Counted from the first letter of the stretch, positions 34,856-43,938 are shown. The stretch: 64,000 bases of DNA from Candidatus Mycobacterium wuenschmannii (GCF_030252325.1 NZ_CP126981.1:1922001-1986000), one strand, 5' to 3'. The notes: a model not told the origin generated them from the letters alone. A program made the numbers and translations.

Positions 34856-36352
34856 ATGACTACGACTACCAACCGCCCGCGAGCGCTGGTGATCGGCGCG
34901 GGCTTCGGCGGCCTCGGCGCCGCCTACGAGTTGTCCAGGGACGGCCTGGCCGACGTGACGGTGCTGGAGAAGGCCGAAGACATAGGCGGTGTGTGGCGCG
35001 AAAACACCTACCCCGGCGCGGCCTGCGACGTCCCGTCGAACCTGTACTCCTACTCGTTCGCCCGCAAGACCGACTGGGGCCGGCGCTACGCGGAGCAGCC
35101 CGACATCCTCGGCTACATCCGCGACACCGCCGACCGGTTCGGACTCCGCGACCTGGTGCGGACCGGGGTCGAGGTCACTTCGGCCGAGTACGACGACGCC
35201 TCCGCGACCTGGCGGGTGCGGACGTCACAGGGCGAGACGCTCGAGGCCGACATCCTGATCCCGGCCGTGGGCCAGTTGTCACGCCCGGCGCTGCCCTCGA
35301 TTCCCGGGCTCGAGAGTTTTGCCGGGCCGTCGTTTCACTCGGCCGAGTGGCGACACGACATCGACCTGACCGGCAAGCGGGTCGCCGTGTTGGGCACCGG
35401 CGCCTCAGCCATTCAATTCGTTCCGCGCATTCGTCGAGTTGCGAAGCACGTCGTGGTCTTTCAGCGGTCCGCGCCGTATGTGGTCCCGAAGCTGGACCGC
35501 GCCTACACCGACGGCCACCACTCCGCGTTCCGGCGTGTGCCCGGGTTCGCCGCCGCGATGCGCGCGCTGATCTGGTACCTCAGCGAGTTCTTCAGCCTCG
35601 CGCTGACCAAGGCCGCGCCACTGGCCCGGCTGGTGGGCTGGTGGGCGTCGGCAAATCGTTTGCGGCACATCAAGGATCCGGTGCTGCGCGACAAGGTCAC
35701 CCCGGATTACGCGATCGGTTGCAAACGCGTGCTGTTCAGCAGTGACTGGTACCCGGCGCTCGCCTGCGACAACGTCGACGTGGAGACCGAGTCGATCACC
35801 GAGGTGACGGCGACCGGCGTACGCACCGCGGACGGGCGGCATCACGAGGTTGACGTGATCATCTATGGCACCGGATTCAAAGCCACCGAATTCCTTTCGC
35901 CGATTACGGTTTCCGGACGCGGTGGGCTCAGCCTGCAGTCGGTGTGGGCCGATGGGGCGCGGGCCCACCTCGGCATGGCGGTGCCCGGATTTCCAAATTT
36001 GTTTCTGATCTACGGCCCGAACACCAACCTGGGTAGCAGCTCAATAATCCTGATGATGGAACAGCAGGCCCGCTACATCCGCCAGCTGGTCGAGGAACTG
36101 ATCCGCTCTGGTGATCGGCGCGCATTCGAAGTGCGGCCCGAGGTGGAGCAGGCCTACGACACCGATGTGCAGACGCGACTGGACAACGGCGTCTGGACGA
36201 CCTGCGACTCCTGGTACCGCACCGACTCCGGCCGCGTCACCACGAACTGGCCCGGGCTGGTGCACGAATACCAGCGCCGCACAACGACAGTGGCGTTCTC
36301 GGACTATCGGCAGGTCCTCCCGACATCGATAGCGGAAGGAGTTGACGCGTGA
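34856..36352 (+). CDS. Baeyer-Villiger flavin monooxygenase
   Basis: A 498-residue flavoprotein: FAD fold VIGAGFGGLGAAYEL, VWRENTYPGAACD, fingerprint FAGPSFHSAEW (the conserved His present, unlike the paralog at 26290), and NADPH fold VLGTGASAIQ. The enzyme would insert oxygen next to a ketone carbonyl using NADPH and FAD. ATG 34856 (MTTTTNRPRA) is used; the ORF extends upstream without similarity. Its stop overlaps the GTG start of the ChoD gene, so ketone formation by the oxidase and ring oxidation may be linked. Confidence 0.93.
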   Translation: MTTTTNRPRALVIGAGFGGLGAAYELSRDGLADVTVLEKAEDIGGVWRENTYPGAACDVPSNLYSYSFARKTDWGRRYAEQPDILGYIRDTADRFGLRDLVRTGVEVTSAEYDDASATWRVRTSQGETLEADILIPAVGQLSRPALPSIPGLESFAGPSFHSAEWRHDIDLTGKRVAVLGTGASAIQFVPRIRRVAKHVVVFQRSAPYVVPKLDRAYTDGHHSAFRRVPGFAAAMRALIWYLSEFFSLALTKAAPLARLVGWWASANRLRHIKDPVLRDKVTPDYAIGCKRVLFSSDWYPALACDNVDVETESITEVTATGVRTADGRHHEVDVIIYGTGFKATEFLSPITVSGRGGLSLQSVWADGARAHLGMAVPGFPNLFLIYGPNTNLGSSSIILMMEQQARYIRQLVEELIRSGDRRAFEVRPEVEQAYDTDVQTRLDNGVWTTCDSWYRTDSGRVTTNWPGLVHEYQRRTTTVAFSDYRQVLPTSIAEGVDA

Positions 36353-38067
36353 CTCAGTTCGACTACGACGTGCTGGTGATCGGATCCGGCTTCGGTGGCA
36401 GCGTGACCGCGCTACGCCTCAGCGAAAAGGGATATCGGGTCGGCGTGCTCGAGGCGGGCCGCAGATTTCGCGACCAGGACTTCGCCGAGAATAGTTGGCA
36501 CGTCAGGGATTATCTCTTCCAGCCCGCGGTCGGCTGCTACGGCATCCAACGCATCGACCTGCTGTCCGACGCCGTCGTGCTCAGCGGTGCGGGCGTCGGC
36601 GGCGGTTCGTTGGTCTACGCGAACACACTGTACGAACCGGGTGACGGCTTCTACGCCGACTCCCGGTGGAGTGGGATCACCGACTGGAAGGACGAACTCG
36701 CGCCCTGGTACGACCAGGCCAAACGGATGCTCGGGGTGGAGACCTATCCGCGGACCACGCCGTCGGACAAGGTGATGCTGCAGATCGCCACCGACCTCGG
36801 CGTCGCCGACTCCTTCCACGCCACCCGGGTCGGCGTGTGCTTCAGCGACTCCGACGGTGACCTTGCGGCGCCGGGCGCCCCGGTCGGAGATCCGTACTTC
36901 GGCGGCGCCGGGCCGGACCGCAACGCGTGCCTGCACTGTGGCGAATGCATGACGGGTTGCCGACAGAACGCCAAGAACACACTTGTCAAGAACTATCTGT
37001 ATCTCGCCGAAAACCTCGGCGCGACAATCCATCCGCTCACCACGGTCGTCGACGTCCACCCGCGCACCGACGGCGGGTATGACGTCGTCACACGCCGCAC
37101 GGGCGGCAAGGTGCGCCGGCGTCGTCGGACGTTCACCGCCGAGCAGGTGGTGTTCTCGGCGGCCGCATTGGGCAGCCAGCGACTGCTGCACCGACTGCGC
37201 GACCGTGGCAGCCTGCCGCACGTCTCGCCCAGGCTCGGCGAACTCTCGCGGACCAACTCCGAGGCGATCCTGGCGGTGCGGGCGCGCGGCGACGACGTGG
37301 ACTACTCGGAGGGCGTCGCGATCACGTCGTCGATACATCCTGACGATCACACCCATGTCGAACCCTGCCGCTACGGCCACGATTCGAATCTGATGGGGCT
37401 GCTCGGCACGATTCTGGTCGACGGCCTGGACGGGCGGCGGCGCTGGCGGACCGGACTGAAAGAGCTTGTGAAGCAACGCCGAGACCTGTGGCGGCTGCTC
37501 AACCCGACGAATTGGTCGGAGCAGACCATCCCCTTGTTGGTCATGCAGACCCATGACAACTCGCTGACAACTTTCACGCGGCGTCGGCTGTTCAGGCGGC
37601 GACTGGTGTCGCGTCAAGGCGTCGGCGATCCGAACCCAACCTGGATTCCGGTGGGCCACGAAATCGCCCGTCGCGCAGCGGATCACCTCGACGGGATCGC
37701 CGGCGGCGCGTGGGCGGATCTGGCGGACATCCCGATGACGGGCCACTTCATCGGCGGCTGCGTCATCGGCGAGACCGCGCACGACGGGGTTGTCGATCCA
37801 TATCACCGCATGCACGGCCACCCCGGGCTGCACGTCATCGACGGTTCGACGATCACGGCCAATCTGGGCGTCAACCCGTCACTCACCATTACCGCGTTGG
37901 CCGAGCGCGCGACGTCGTTGTGGCCCAACAAGGGCGACGCGGACGCGCGTCCACCACTGGGATCGCCGTACGTCCGGGTGGCGCCGGTGGCTCCGATTCG
38001 GCCTGCGGTGCCACGTTCCGCGCCCGGCGCCCTACGCTTCGCGAGCCCGACCCCCGCCGATAGGTAG
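36349..38067 (+). CDS. choD: Cholesterol oxidase-type GMC oxidoreductase (ChoD homolog)
   Basis: A 572-residue FAD enzyme very like M. tuberculosis ChoD in length and blocks: YDVLVIGSGFGGSVTALRL, SGAGVGGGSLVYANTLY, the Cys cluster CLHCGECMTGCRQNAKNTL, TNSEAI, AITSSIHP, NPTWIPVGH and the C-terminal ANLGVNPSLTITALAERA. Such proteins oxidise, or are proposed to oxidise, 3-beta-hydroxysterols to 3-ketones with oxygen. The GTG start overlaps the Baeyer-Villiger stop. The C terminus has a Pro-rich tail. It could be an ortholog or a paralog of ChoD with another sterol-like substrate. Confidence 0.88.
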   Translation: MTQFDYDVLVIGSGFGGSVTALRLSEKGYRVGVLEAGRRFRDQDFAENSWHVRDYLFQPAVGCYGIQRIDLLSDAVVLSGAGVGGGSLVYANTLYEPGDGFYADSRWSGITDWKDELAPWYDQAKRMLGVETYPRTTPSDKVMLQIATDLGVADSFHATRVGVCFSDSDGDLAAPGAPVGDPYFGGAGPDRNACLHCGECMTGCRQNAKNTLVKNYLYLAENLGATIHPLTTVVDVHPRTDGGYDVVTRRTGGKVRRRRRTFTAEQVVFSAAALGSQRLLHRLRDRGSLPHVSPRLGELSRTNSEAILAVRARGDDVDYSEGVAITSSIHPDDHTHVEPCRYGHDSNLMGLLGTILVDGLDGRRRWRTGLKELVKQRRDLWRLLNPTNWSEQTIPLLVMQTHDNSLTTFTRRRLFRRRLVSRQGVGDPNPTWIPVGHEIARRAADHLDGIAGGAWADLADIPMTGHFIGGCVIGETAHDGVVDPYHRMHGHPGLHVIDGSTITANLGVNPSLTITALAERATSLWPNKGDADARPPLGSPYVRVAPVAPIRPAVPRSAPGALRFASPTPADR

Positions 38068-38083
38068 GGCTACCCTCGGATAC

Positions 38084-38620
38084 ATGTTTGCAGCATTCGG
38101 ATTCGAGACCATGGGAGTCGTCGTCGGGGACATGTTCTTCGTAGACCCGACACCGAATGAGGGCCAGGAGACGCCAGAACGCGGCGTCAGACTGGAACTG
38201 CGCCTGGTCGACAAGGGTGAGCCGCAAGGTTCGATCTACGCCGGAGTGCCGATCTCATTGGGCCGCCCGGTGTGGCGGGTGGATCTGTTCGGGTCCACCG
38301 AAAGCCCGCCCGGGACACTCGATCGTGCGCACCACCATCCGAAATTCAGCGACTGGGAGCCGGGCCGCCGAAACTTCGTTCCCGAACTATCGGCCGATCC
38401 GGTCGCCTGGCTCACCGGCGAATTGGGCGACCCTGACGCGGTTTTGAGCCGAGCCGGCGTCGACCCCGACGACGTGAGCGACGCCGACAAGGCCGGGCTA
38501 GCCGCGGCCGCACCTGACATCGTCGCTGCCGTGAAGCGGATGCTCGACGGCGTGCGCGACGGCGAGTTGGCACCGGAGCCCCCCGAACCCGTCGCGGCCG
38601 CTCGCACCGGCTGGCTCTGA
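38084..38620 (+). CDS. Hypothetical protein
   Basis: A 178-residue protein starting MFAAFGFETMGVVVGDMFFVDP. The middle section PISLGRPVWRVDLFGSTESPPG, followed by DRAHHHPKFSDWEPGRRNF, looks like a small conserved actinobacterial family, but I do not recognise a named domain. No signal peptide or membrane segment is seen, and the C terminus is Ala/Pro-rich. It lies 16 bases after ChoD and 2 bases before the DUF2255 gene, so it is likely cotranscribed. Function is unknown. Confidence 0.7.
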   Translation: MFAAFGFETMGVVVGDMFFVDPTPNEGQETPERGVRLELRLVDKGEPQGSIYAGVPISLGRPVWRVDLFGSTESPPGTLDRAHHHPKFSDWEPGRRNFVPELSADPVAWLTGELGDPDAVLSRAGVDPDDVSDADKAGLAAAAPDIVAAVKRMLDGVRDGELAPEPPEPVAAARTGWL

Positions 38621-38622
38621 CG

Positions 38623-38994
38623 GTGCGCTGGACGCCGGGCCAGCTCGACCACATCGGCTCGGCCGTCGAACTCGAGATCGCGGTGCCGCGCAGCGATGGG
38701 ACCCAGGGCTCGTGGACACCGATCTGGGTGGTGACGACGGATGGCGAGGTGTTCGTCCGTACCTGGTACCGCCGCTCGACGGGCTGGTTCGGCCGCGTCC
38801 TGAAGACGGCACGAGCCCGCATTCGCGTGCCGGGCGTCGAAATCGACGTGTGCGCTGAGGATGTCGGCACCGGGTCTGCAACGCTGCGGGCAGCCGTCGA
38901 CGACGCCTACCGCGGCAAGTACGGCGGGAGTTCAGCCGACAGGATGGTTGGCGACGACGCCGCGGCGACGACCCTGCGCCTGACACCGGAATGA
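38623..38994 (+). CDS. DUF2255 family protein
   Basis: A 123-residue protein with GTG start two bases after the preceding stop. WTPGQLDHIGSAVELEIAVPRSDGT, then WTPIWVVTTDGEVFVRTWYRR, match the DUF2255 pattern, a small split-barrel-like family thought to bind a flavin-type ligand. No catalytic role is established. It is the last gene of the ChoD-side operon. Confidence 0.75.
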   Translation: MRWTPGQLDHIGSAVELEIAVPRSDGTQGSWTPIWVVTTDGEVFVRTWYRRSTGWFGRVLKTARARIRVPGVEIDVCAEDVGTGSATLRAAVDDAYRGKYGGSSADRMVGDDAAATTLRLTPE

Positions 38995-39264
38995 GTTGAG
39001 CTCCGCTCTCCGTATAACCCCGCAGACATCAAGCTGGCGCTGGAACTAGCTGGACGACATCGCTACGCACCCCGTGGAGCTGTACTGATGCGATGTCCGC
39101 TGCGCTGTAACTGCTGCGCGGTGCGACCGCCCGGCGGCGTTCGGGGGGGGATGCGTGTTGCAATACAGAGATATTATTCTCATATGTTTTTCAGGCAAAT
39201 CTCAGGTACTCTTCCGATACGCCACGCGGGCTAACCCGCACACCTAGCCAATCGGGAGTTCGCT
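38995..39264. other. Intergenic region before exported-protein cluster
   Basis: This 270-base gap holds a run of eight G at 39143-39150 and an AT-rich stretch at about 39160-39200, which may be the promoter of the exported-protein genes. No small ORF with a credible ribosome-binding site, RNA gene or copy of the 19-bp dyad was found. Confidence 0.4.
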
Positions 39265-39963
39265 ATGGGCACCGCTCGCGCAACGATCACGGCATCCATC
39301 CTCGGCGCTGCCACTGGGGCGATGCTGAGTGTCGCGTTATTCGGAGATGTCGCGCACGCTGACGTATTACCGACGCTGCCCGTGCCGCCGTTCGATTACG
39401 ACCAGTACTACTACCTCTACTACCCAAGCAACTACGGGACGCCGGGGGACATAACGAACGACGTTGGTACCCGAACCGACTTTTCCGAGTCCTTTGATCA
39501 AGCCTATTCGTCGCCCACGGGGAGCTTCGAGGTTCACGAGATCGCCATTCATCCGTTGTTTCAATATTCGGGGCTTTACGCTGACTACACGGAAACGGTC
39601 ACCAGCAGCGACGGAGTGGCCCCAGCAGTGGGAACGACGTTTGATAACTCCTACTCGGAAATCAATTTAGGCTTGGGGGGCACATATTCGGTGTTCGACC
39701 ATTTGAACCTGACGACCCCGGAGGGCATGGTTGATAACTTTTTGTTCGGTAACTCAGGATGGGAAAACGTGTACTACCAGGGTCCGGCGGGGACTATGGA
39801 CTACCTCGTCAACGATTACGCCACCGCTCCTACATACACTTTTCTTTTCGACTTCCCCGCCGCCGGTGACACCGCAGCGGCCATCAACCCCGCCGATTTC
39901 GTAGGGCTTGCCGACGCCCATTCTCTGGCAACGCTGGCCGCTGACATTCCGTCGCTGTTCTAA
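39265..39963 (+). CDS. Exported mycobacterial protein, first of a tandem paralog pair
   Basis: A 232-residue protein with a Sec signal peptide (TASILGAATGAMLSVALFG) and likely cleavage after AHA at residue 32. The mature protein opens with DVLPTLPVPPFD, is rich in Tyr, Asp and Ser, and ends in AAGDTAAAINPADFVGLADAHSLATLAADIP. Both end blocks recur in the next gene, so the pair arose by tandem duplication. No enzymatic motif was recognised. The lower GC and high aromatic content differ from flanking catabolic genes. Probably an envelope or secreted protein. Confidence 0.82.
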   Translation: MGTARATITASILGAATGAMLSVALFGDVAHADVLPTLPVPPFDYDQYYYLYYPSNYGTPGDITNDVGTRTDFSESFDQAYSSPTGSFEVHEIAIHPLFQYSGLYADYTETVTSSDGVAPAVGTTFDNSYSEINLGLGGTYSVFDHLNLTTPEGMVDNFLFGNSGWENVYYQGPAGTMDYLVNDYATAPTYTFLFDFPAAGDTAAAINPADFVGLADAHSLATLAADIPSLF

Positions 39964-39976
39964 AGGAGACGCACTG

Positions 39977-40681
39977 ATGAGCCGAATCCACACAGCAGCA
40001 GCCGCCTACTTGCTCGGTGCCGTTGCGGGAGCCTTACTGAGCGCGGGATTTGCTATCGGACCGATCGCACACGCCGACGTTCTACCGACACTGCCCGTTC
40101 CGCCGTTCGACCCCCCCGTCGGGCACTACATCTCGCTACCCGGCGATCCGAGCGTGCAATCGGACCAAGGATCTACATACTTACTGATCGCCAATTTTTC
40201 TCACGACCACCAGTTGTACTTGCTGCCGGACGGCGGCAGTTATGAGGTGGAGGACAACAACACCCTGCTGGGCACACTTTTCACACCGGTCTACACAGAT
40301 CTCGATGCAAAGGTCATCGCCAGCGACGGAGCATCAGCTCCCGCCGTAGGAACAAACTACGACCAATCTGTATTTGGGCTGTACTTCTTTGGAAGTGGCA
40401 TAACGTTTGCCACGAACGACACCTTGAGCACCGGCGATGGAGTTGTCGATGTCACCGGATTCCCCTCGATCGACTTAGACAACATTTTTTACCAGGGCCC
40501 AGCCGGAACGATCGACTACCTGGTCTACGGGCCCGGCACACCCGATGTCGGTTACGTACCGATCTTCGACATCCCGGCAGCAGGCGACACCGCCGCGGCT
40601 CTCAACCCCGCCGACCTGGCCGGGTTGGGCGACGTGACTTCGCTGGCATCGTTGGCTGCTGAAATCCAGACCCTGTTCTAG
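39977..40681 (+). CDS. Exported mycobacterial protein, second of a tandem paralog pair
   Basis: A 234-residue protein, start ATG 39977 after AAAGGAG. The signal peptide is AAAAYLLGAVAGALLSAGFA with cleavage likely after AHA at residue 33. The mature N terminus DVLPTLPVPPFD, the central YQGPAGT.DYLV and the C-terminal PAAGDTAAALNPADLAGLGDVTSLASLAAEI are shared with its upstream paralog. The middle regions have diverged strongly. Gap to the paralog is 13 bases, indicating one transcript. Function is unknown. Confidence 0.82.
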   Translation: MSRIHTAAAAYLLGAVAGALLSAGFAIGPIAHADVLPTLPVPPFDPPVGHYISLPGDPSVQSDQGSTYLLIANFSHDHQLYLLPDGGSYEVEDNNTLLGTLFTPVYTDLDAKVIASDGASAPAVGTNYDQSVFGLYFFGSGITFATNDTLSTGDGVVDVTGFPSIDLDNIFYQGPAGTIDYLVYGPGTPDVGYVPIFDIPAAGDTAAALNPADLAGLGDVTSLASLAAEIQTLF

Positions 40682-40683
40682 AT

Positions 40684-40722
40684 CTGAACTGGCCCCGCCG
40701 CGGTCGCCGGCCATGTGTTCAG
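40684..40722 (+). terminator. Possible hairpin terminator after the paralog pair
   Basis: An interrupted stem pairs CTGAAC (40684-40689) with GTTCAG (40717-40722), with TGGC/GCCA pairing inside. There is no T-run, as is common for mycobacterial terminators. Confidence 0.35.
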
Positions 40723-40904
40723 TTCACCGCCAAACACCCGGCGTGCGATCTGCTATTCATTTTCAGAAGCCGAATTGTGTTGCACCCGAATCGCTGTCAG
40801 GACTGCTGCGAGTTTGCTGTCAGTCGATTAAACAAGCTTGACACCCTCATGGACGCTTAGAGACTCTTAGTAACGCTTACGCCCCGTTCAGGTTTGGCGT
40901 TCCA

Positions 40905-42080
40905 ATGCAGACAGGTGTCGCGATGATGAGGAGCAGAGTTCGCGCGTGGGTCGCCGGTAGCAGTTTGGTTGGCGGGACACTCGCTGCAGCCATCATCAGC
41001 GTGACCGGGGCTGCAATCAGTCGGGGCGACACCGGAAGCGTCGCAGTGGATCCCGCCGTCTCCGACACTCTCCTGGCCGCGATCGGCAATCAATACGACC
41101 CCGCGTCGTTCGTCTACAGCGCCGACCCGACGAACGTGTTCTCGCCCGTCTACAGCGTCGCGCCGCTAGGGGCCGAGACGGTGACGGCCACGGATGCGGC
41201 CGGGGATGTCTTTGGTACTCAAGAGTATTCGCTATCCACCCTCGGCATCCCGCTCAGCACCTTCACCGGATACGTCGAATACAGCCCCGGCGATGCCTCG
41301 AATCCGCTGGCCCTGTTGTTCGGTAACCCCTACATCGAAGACATCAACGTGACCGGCGTCCCTGGAACACTGCTGCCGGAGAACACCGGCTTCCTCGTCG
41401 AGCAGTTCGGCGGCGGATGGGGCAACGTTCTGGAAGAAGTCAACATCACCGGGTCCCCCACCACCGTCGGCGATTTCCTGGAGACACCGTTCGGGAACGA
41501 GAACATCACCCCCATCATCCAGTACCTGATGAACTACACGGGATCCGCTGCGGCGGAGGCAGTCCCGGCGGCCACCGACGGCACGCCAGTCAGCGTGACC
41601 ACGGACATCGGACTGCTGACGACGGCACAGACTGACATCTCCGACGGACTGACCGCCTTGAGCCAACTGGAGGGCACGCAGGGCACCATTCCGCCCGCAC
41701 TCGCCGAACTCACCGGTCAATTCGAGGCCATCCAGACGCCCCTCCTGACGTCGGGCAACCCGGTGTTCTCCGGACTGGGTGAAGTGCTGTTCAACGGCCC
41801 GGACCAGCAGCTCGCGGACAGCAGCGCGGCCTTCCTGTCGGCCGCGGACGCCTACGTCGCCGACCCCACTTCGGCAGCCAACACCCTCGATCTCATTTCA
41901 GCGGGCTTCGGATTCGACGGGTCGCTGCTGGGAGAATCGCTGCCCGTCAACATCTTCGGCAGCCTGGTCGACAAGCTGTTCGATCTCACGCCGGCGGCCG
42001 ATCTTGCGGCAAGCGTCGACCCGGTCACCGCCGTCGATCCCTCGATCTTCGCGGACTTACTGTCGTTTATCGGGCTCTAG
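40905..42080 (+). CDS. Exported mycobacterial protein
   Basis: A protein of up to 391 residues with a hydrophobic N-terminal segment (VAGSSLVGGTLAAAIISVTGAA) that could be a signal peptide. ATG 40905, 40923 and 40926 are all in frame; the exact start is open. The mature part contains a domain resembling the preceding exported proteins (VYSVAPLGAETVTATDAAGDVFG, YIEDINVTGVPGTLLP) and an Ala-rich helical C-terminal region ending AADLAASVDPVTAVDPSIFADLL, analogous to the AADIPSLF-type ends of its neighbours. No known catalytic motif. Confidence 0.75.
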   Translation: MQTGVAMMRSRVRAWVAGSSLVGGTLAAAIISVTGAAISRGDTGSVAVDPAVSDTLLAAIGNQYDPASFVYSADPTNVFSPVYSVAPLGAETVTATDAAGDVFGTQEYSLSTLGIPLSTFTGYVEYSPGDASNPLALLFGNPYIEDINVTGVPGTLLPENTGFLVEQFGGGWGNVLEEVNITGSPTTVGDFLETPFGNENITPIIQYLMNYTGSAAAEAVPAATDGTPVSVTTDIGLLTTAQTDISDGLTALSQLEGTQGTIPPALAELTGQFEAIQTPLLTSGNPVFSGLGEVLFNGPDQQLADSSAAFLSAADAYVADPTSAANTLDLISAGFGFDGSLLGESLPVNIFGSLVDKLFDLTPAADLAASVDPVTAVDPSIFADLLSFIGL

Positions 42081-42088
42081 GAATACGG

Positions 42089-42607
42089 GTGAGAATCCAG
42101 TTGCTGCATAGCTTTTCCGGCTTCATCACGGCTGCCACGCTGTTCGCTGCATCACTGGTGGCACCCGCAACGGCTCACGCGGACTGTGGCGACCCCGGTC
42201 AAGACCCCTGCACCGGACCTGTGCCCACCGTCGATCAGGTGGTCGGAATCTTGGCCGAGTTGACTGACCCAGAGAGGCCAGCCGCGAGCAAAACCGACAT
42301 CGTCGTTCCCGGCTTTACGCCCGAGGAAGACCAGACACTCGACGATCACCTGAACCAGATGAATGCGCATGGCGGGCGCCTACCAATCGACTTCCTCGTC
42401 ACCAACATCCAGCCAGCCCCTGACGATCTGGCCGGAGCGACCGTCGAAACGATGGGGCCGGGACCGAGATACACCCAGACAGCGGCCAGACCATTCGTGC
42501 TCGCCGATCAGCACGGGCACTGGTTCATCACCCATGACAGTGCCATCATCCTGACGAACGCCTGGTATAGAAATTCCAGACGCCGCTTCATCCCGGTCGT
42601 ACCGTGA
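42089..42607 (+). CDS. Exported protein with MTB12-like domain
   Basis: A 172-residue protein, GTG start 8 bases after the preceding stop. Signal peptide TAATLFAASLVAPATAHA, cleaved before DCGDPGQDPC, where two Cys could form a disulfide. The region IDFLVTNIQPAPDDLAGATV...GHWFITHDSAIILTNAWYRN resembles the C-terminal half of the low-molecular-weight secreted antigen MTB12 (CFP-2) family, by pattern only. Function of the family is unknown. Confidence 0.75.
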   Translation: MRIQLLHSFSGFITAATLFAASLVAPATAHADCGDPGQDPCTGPVPTVDQVVGILAELTDPERPAASKTDIVVPGFTPEEDQTLDDHLNQMNAHGGRLPIDFLVTNIQPAPDDLAGATVETMGPGPRYTQTAARPFVLADQHGHWFITHDSAIILTNAWYRNSRRRFIPVVP

Positions 42608-42651
42608 ACGACAACCCCCGCGCCCAAAACGGCTGGGCGCAGGGGTCGTTC
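42606..42651. terminator. Bidirectional hairpin terminator
   Basis: A long stem pairs GAACGAC and CCCC/GCGCCC with GGGCGC/GGGG and GTCGTTC around the loop AAAACGGCT. It separates the convergent exported-protein gene and thiolase gene. Confidence 0.75.
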
Positions 42652-42662
42652 GGTGCCGCGGA

Positions 42663-43847
42663 CTAGTCCAGTCGCTCGATGATGGTGGCGTTGGCCATGC
42701 CGCCGCCCTCACACATCGTCTGCAGCGCGTACCGGCCGCCACGTTGTTCCAGCGCGTTGACCATCGTCGTCATGATGCGAGCGCCGCTGGCGCCCAACGG
42801 ATGTCCGATCGCGATCGCGCCGCCGTTGACGTTGGTCTTGGCCAGATCGGCACCGGTGTCCTTGGCCCAGGCCAGCACCACAGGAGCGAAGGCCTCGTTG
42901 ACCTCGAACAGATCGATGTCGGACAGCTTCAGCCCAGACTTGTGCAGCACCTTCTCGGTGGCCGGGATGACGCCGGTCAGCATGTAGAGCGGGTCCGATC
43001 CAACGACGGTGGTGGTGTGGATGCGGGCCAGCGGACGAAGGCCGAGCTTCTTGGCGGCCGCCCCGCTGGTGATCAGTACCGCGGCGCTGCCGTCGGAGAG
43101 CGGCGACGAGTTGCCGGGCGTGATCTCCCAGTTGATCTGCGGGAAGCGCTCCCCCACTGCCGGGTCGTAGAACGCCGGCTTGAGGCCGGCCAGCGTCTCG
43201 ACGGTGGTACCGGGCCGGATGATCTCATCCGTGCTCAATCCCGCGATCGGGACCAGTTCGTTGTCGAAGAGCCCGTCTTTGGTTGCGCGCGCAGCCTTTT
43301 CGTGGCTGTTCGCGGAGAACTCGTCGAGAGCGGCGCGCGAAAAGCCCCAGCGCGACGCGATGAGTTCGGCGCTGATGCCCTGCGGTACCAGGCCGTCGGG
43401 GTAACGCTCCTTCATGCCCGCACCGAACGGGTTGCTGCCGGGCAGTACCGAGGTGCCCATCGGCACACGGCTCATGGATTCCACCCCGGCCGCGACGACG
43501 ATGTCGTACGCGCCGGCGAGCACGCCCTGAGCGGCGAAGCTTATCGCCTGCTGACTGCTGCCGCACTGGCGGTCGATGGTGGTGCCCGGAACCGACTCCG
43601 GAAAGCCCGCACCCAGCAACGAGTTACGCGCGATGTTGACGGCCTGATCGCCCACCTGAGTCACGGCTCCGGCGATGACGTCGTCGATCTGAGCCGGGTC
43701 CACGCCCGTGCGCGCAACCAGCTCGCGCAGGCTGTGCGCCAGCAGGTCCGCGGGCAGAACGTCGTGCAACGCCCCGCTTGCCTTGCCCTTGCCGACGGGC
43801 GTTCGTACCGCGCCGACAATGACGGCGTCTCGATCCTGGTATGACAT
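42663..43847 (-). CDS. Acetyl-CoA acetyltransferase (thiolase)
   Basis: A 394-residue thiolase. Catalytic Cys in TTIDRQCGSSQQA, His-containing NEAFAPV and GGAIAIGHPLGASGAR, and the second Cys in MCEGGGMANATII are all present. Start ATG 43847 follows AAGGAGGAG. The enzyme cleaves 3-ketoacyl-CoA in beta-oxidation. It is divergent from an HxlR-type regulator with a dyad in the shared promoter, so it is probably locally regulated. Confidence 0.95.
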   Translation of the reverse strand: MSYQDRDAVIVGAVRTPVGKGKASGALHDVLPADLLAHSLRELVARTGVDPAQIDDVIAGAVTQVGDQAVNIARNSLLGAGFPESVPGTTIDRQCGSSQQAISFAAQGVLAGAYDIVVAAGVESMSRVPMGTSVLPGSNPFGAGMKERYPDGLVPQGISAELIASRWGFSRAALDEFSANSHEKAARATKDGLFDNELVPIAGLSTDEIIRPGTTVETLAGLKPAFYDPAVGERFPQINWEITPGNSSPLSDGSAAVLITSGAAAKKLGLRPLARIHTTTVVGSDPLYMLTGVIPATEKVLHKSGLKLSDIDLFEVNEAFAPVVLAWAKDTGADLAKTNVNGGAIAIGHPLGASGARIMTTMVNALEQRGGRYALQTMCEGGGMANATIIERLD

Positions 43848-43883
43848 GACTCCTCCTTGAGTCCGCGCTAGGTTTATCCAGCT

Positions 43884-43909
43884 ATACCCAGATGTAACAC
43901 CTAGGTATA
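43884..43909. promoter_or_regulatory. Putative HxlR operator
   Basis: TATACC-N14-GGTATA, a perfect 6-base dyad in the 91-base gap between the thiolase and HxlR starts. Location and symmetry suit binding of the HxlR dimer to control both genes. Confidence 0.5.
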
Positions 43910-43938
43910 CTGGGAGCAACCCAGAACGGAGGTGATGT

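Noticed and set aside
39143..39150. Run of eight G as a phase-variation tract
   Set aside because: It is in a non-coding gap more than 110 bases from the nearest start, with no evidence that it affects a promoter.
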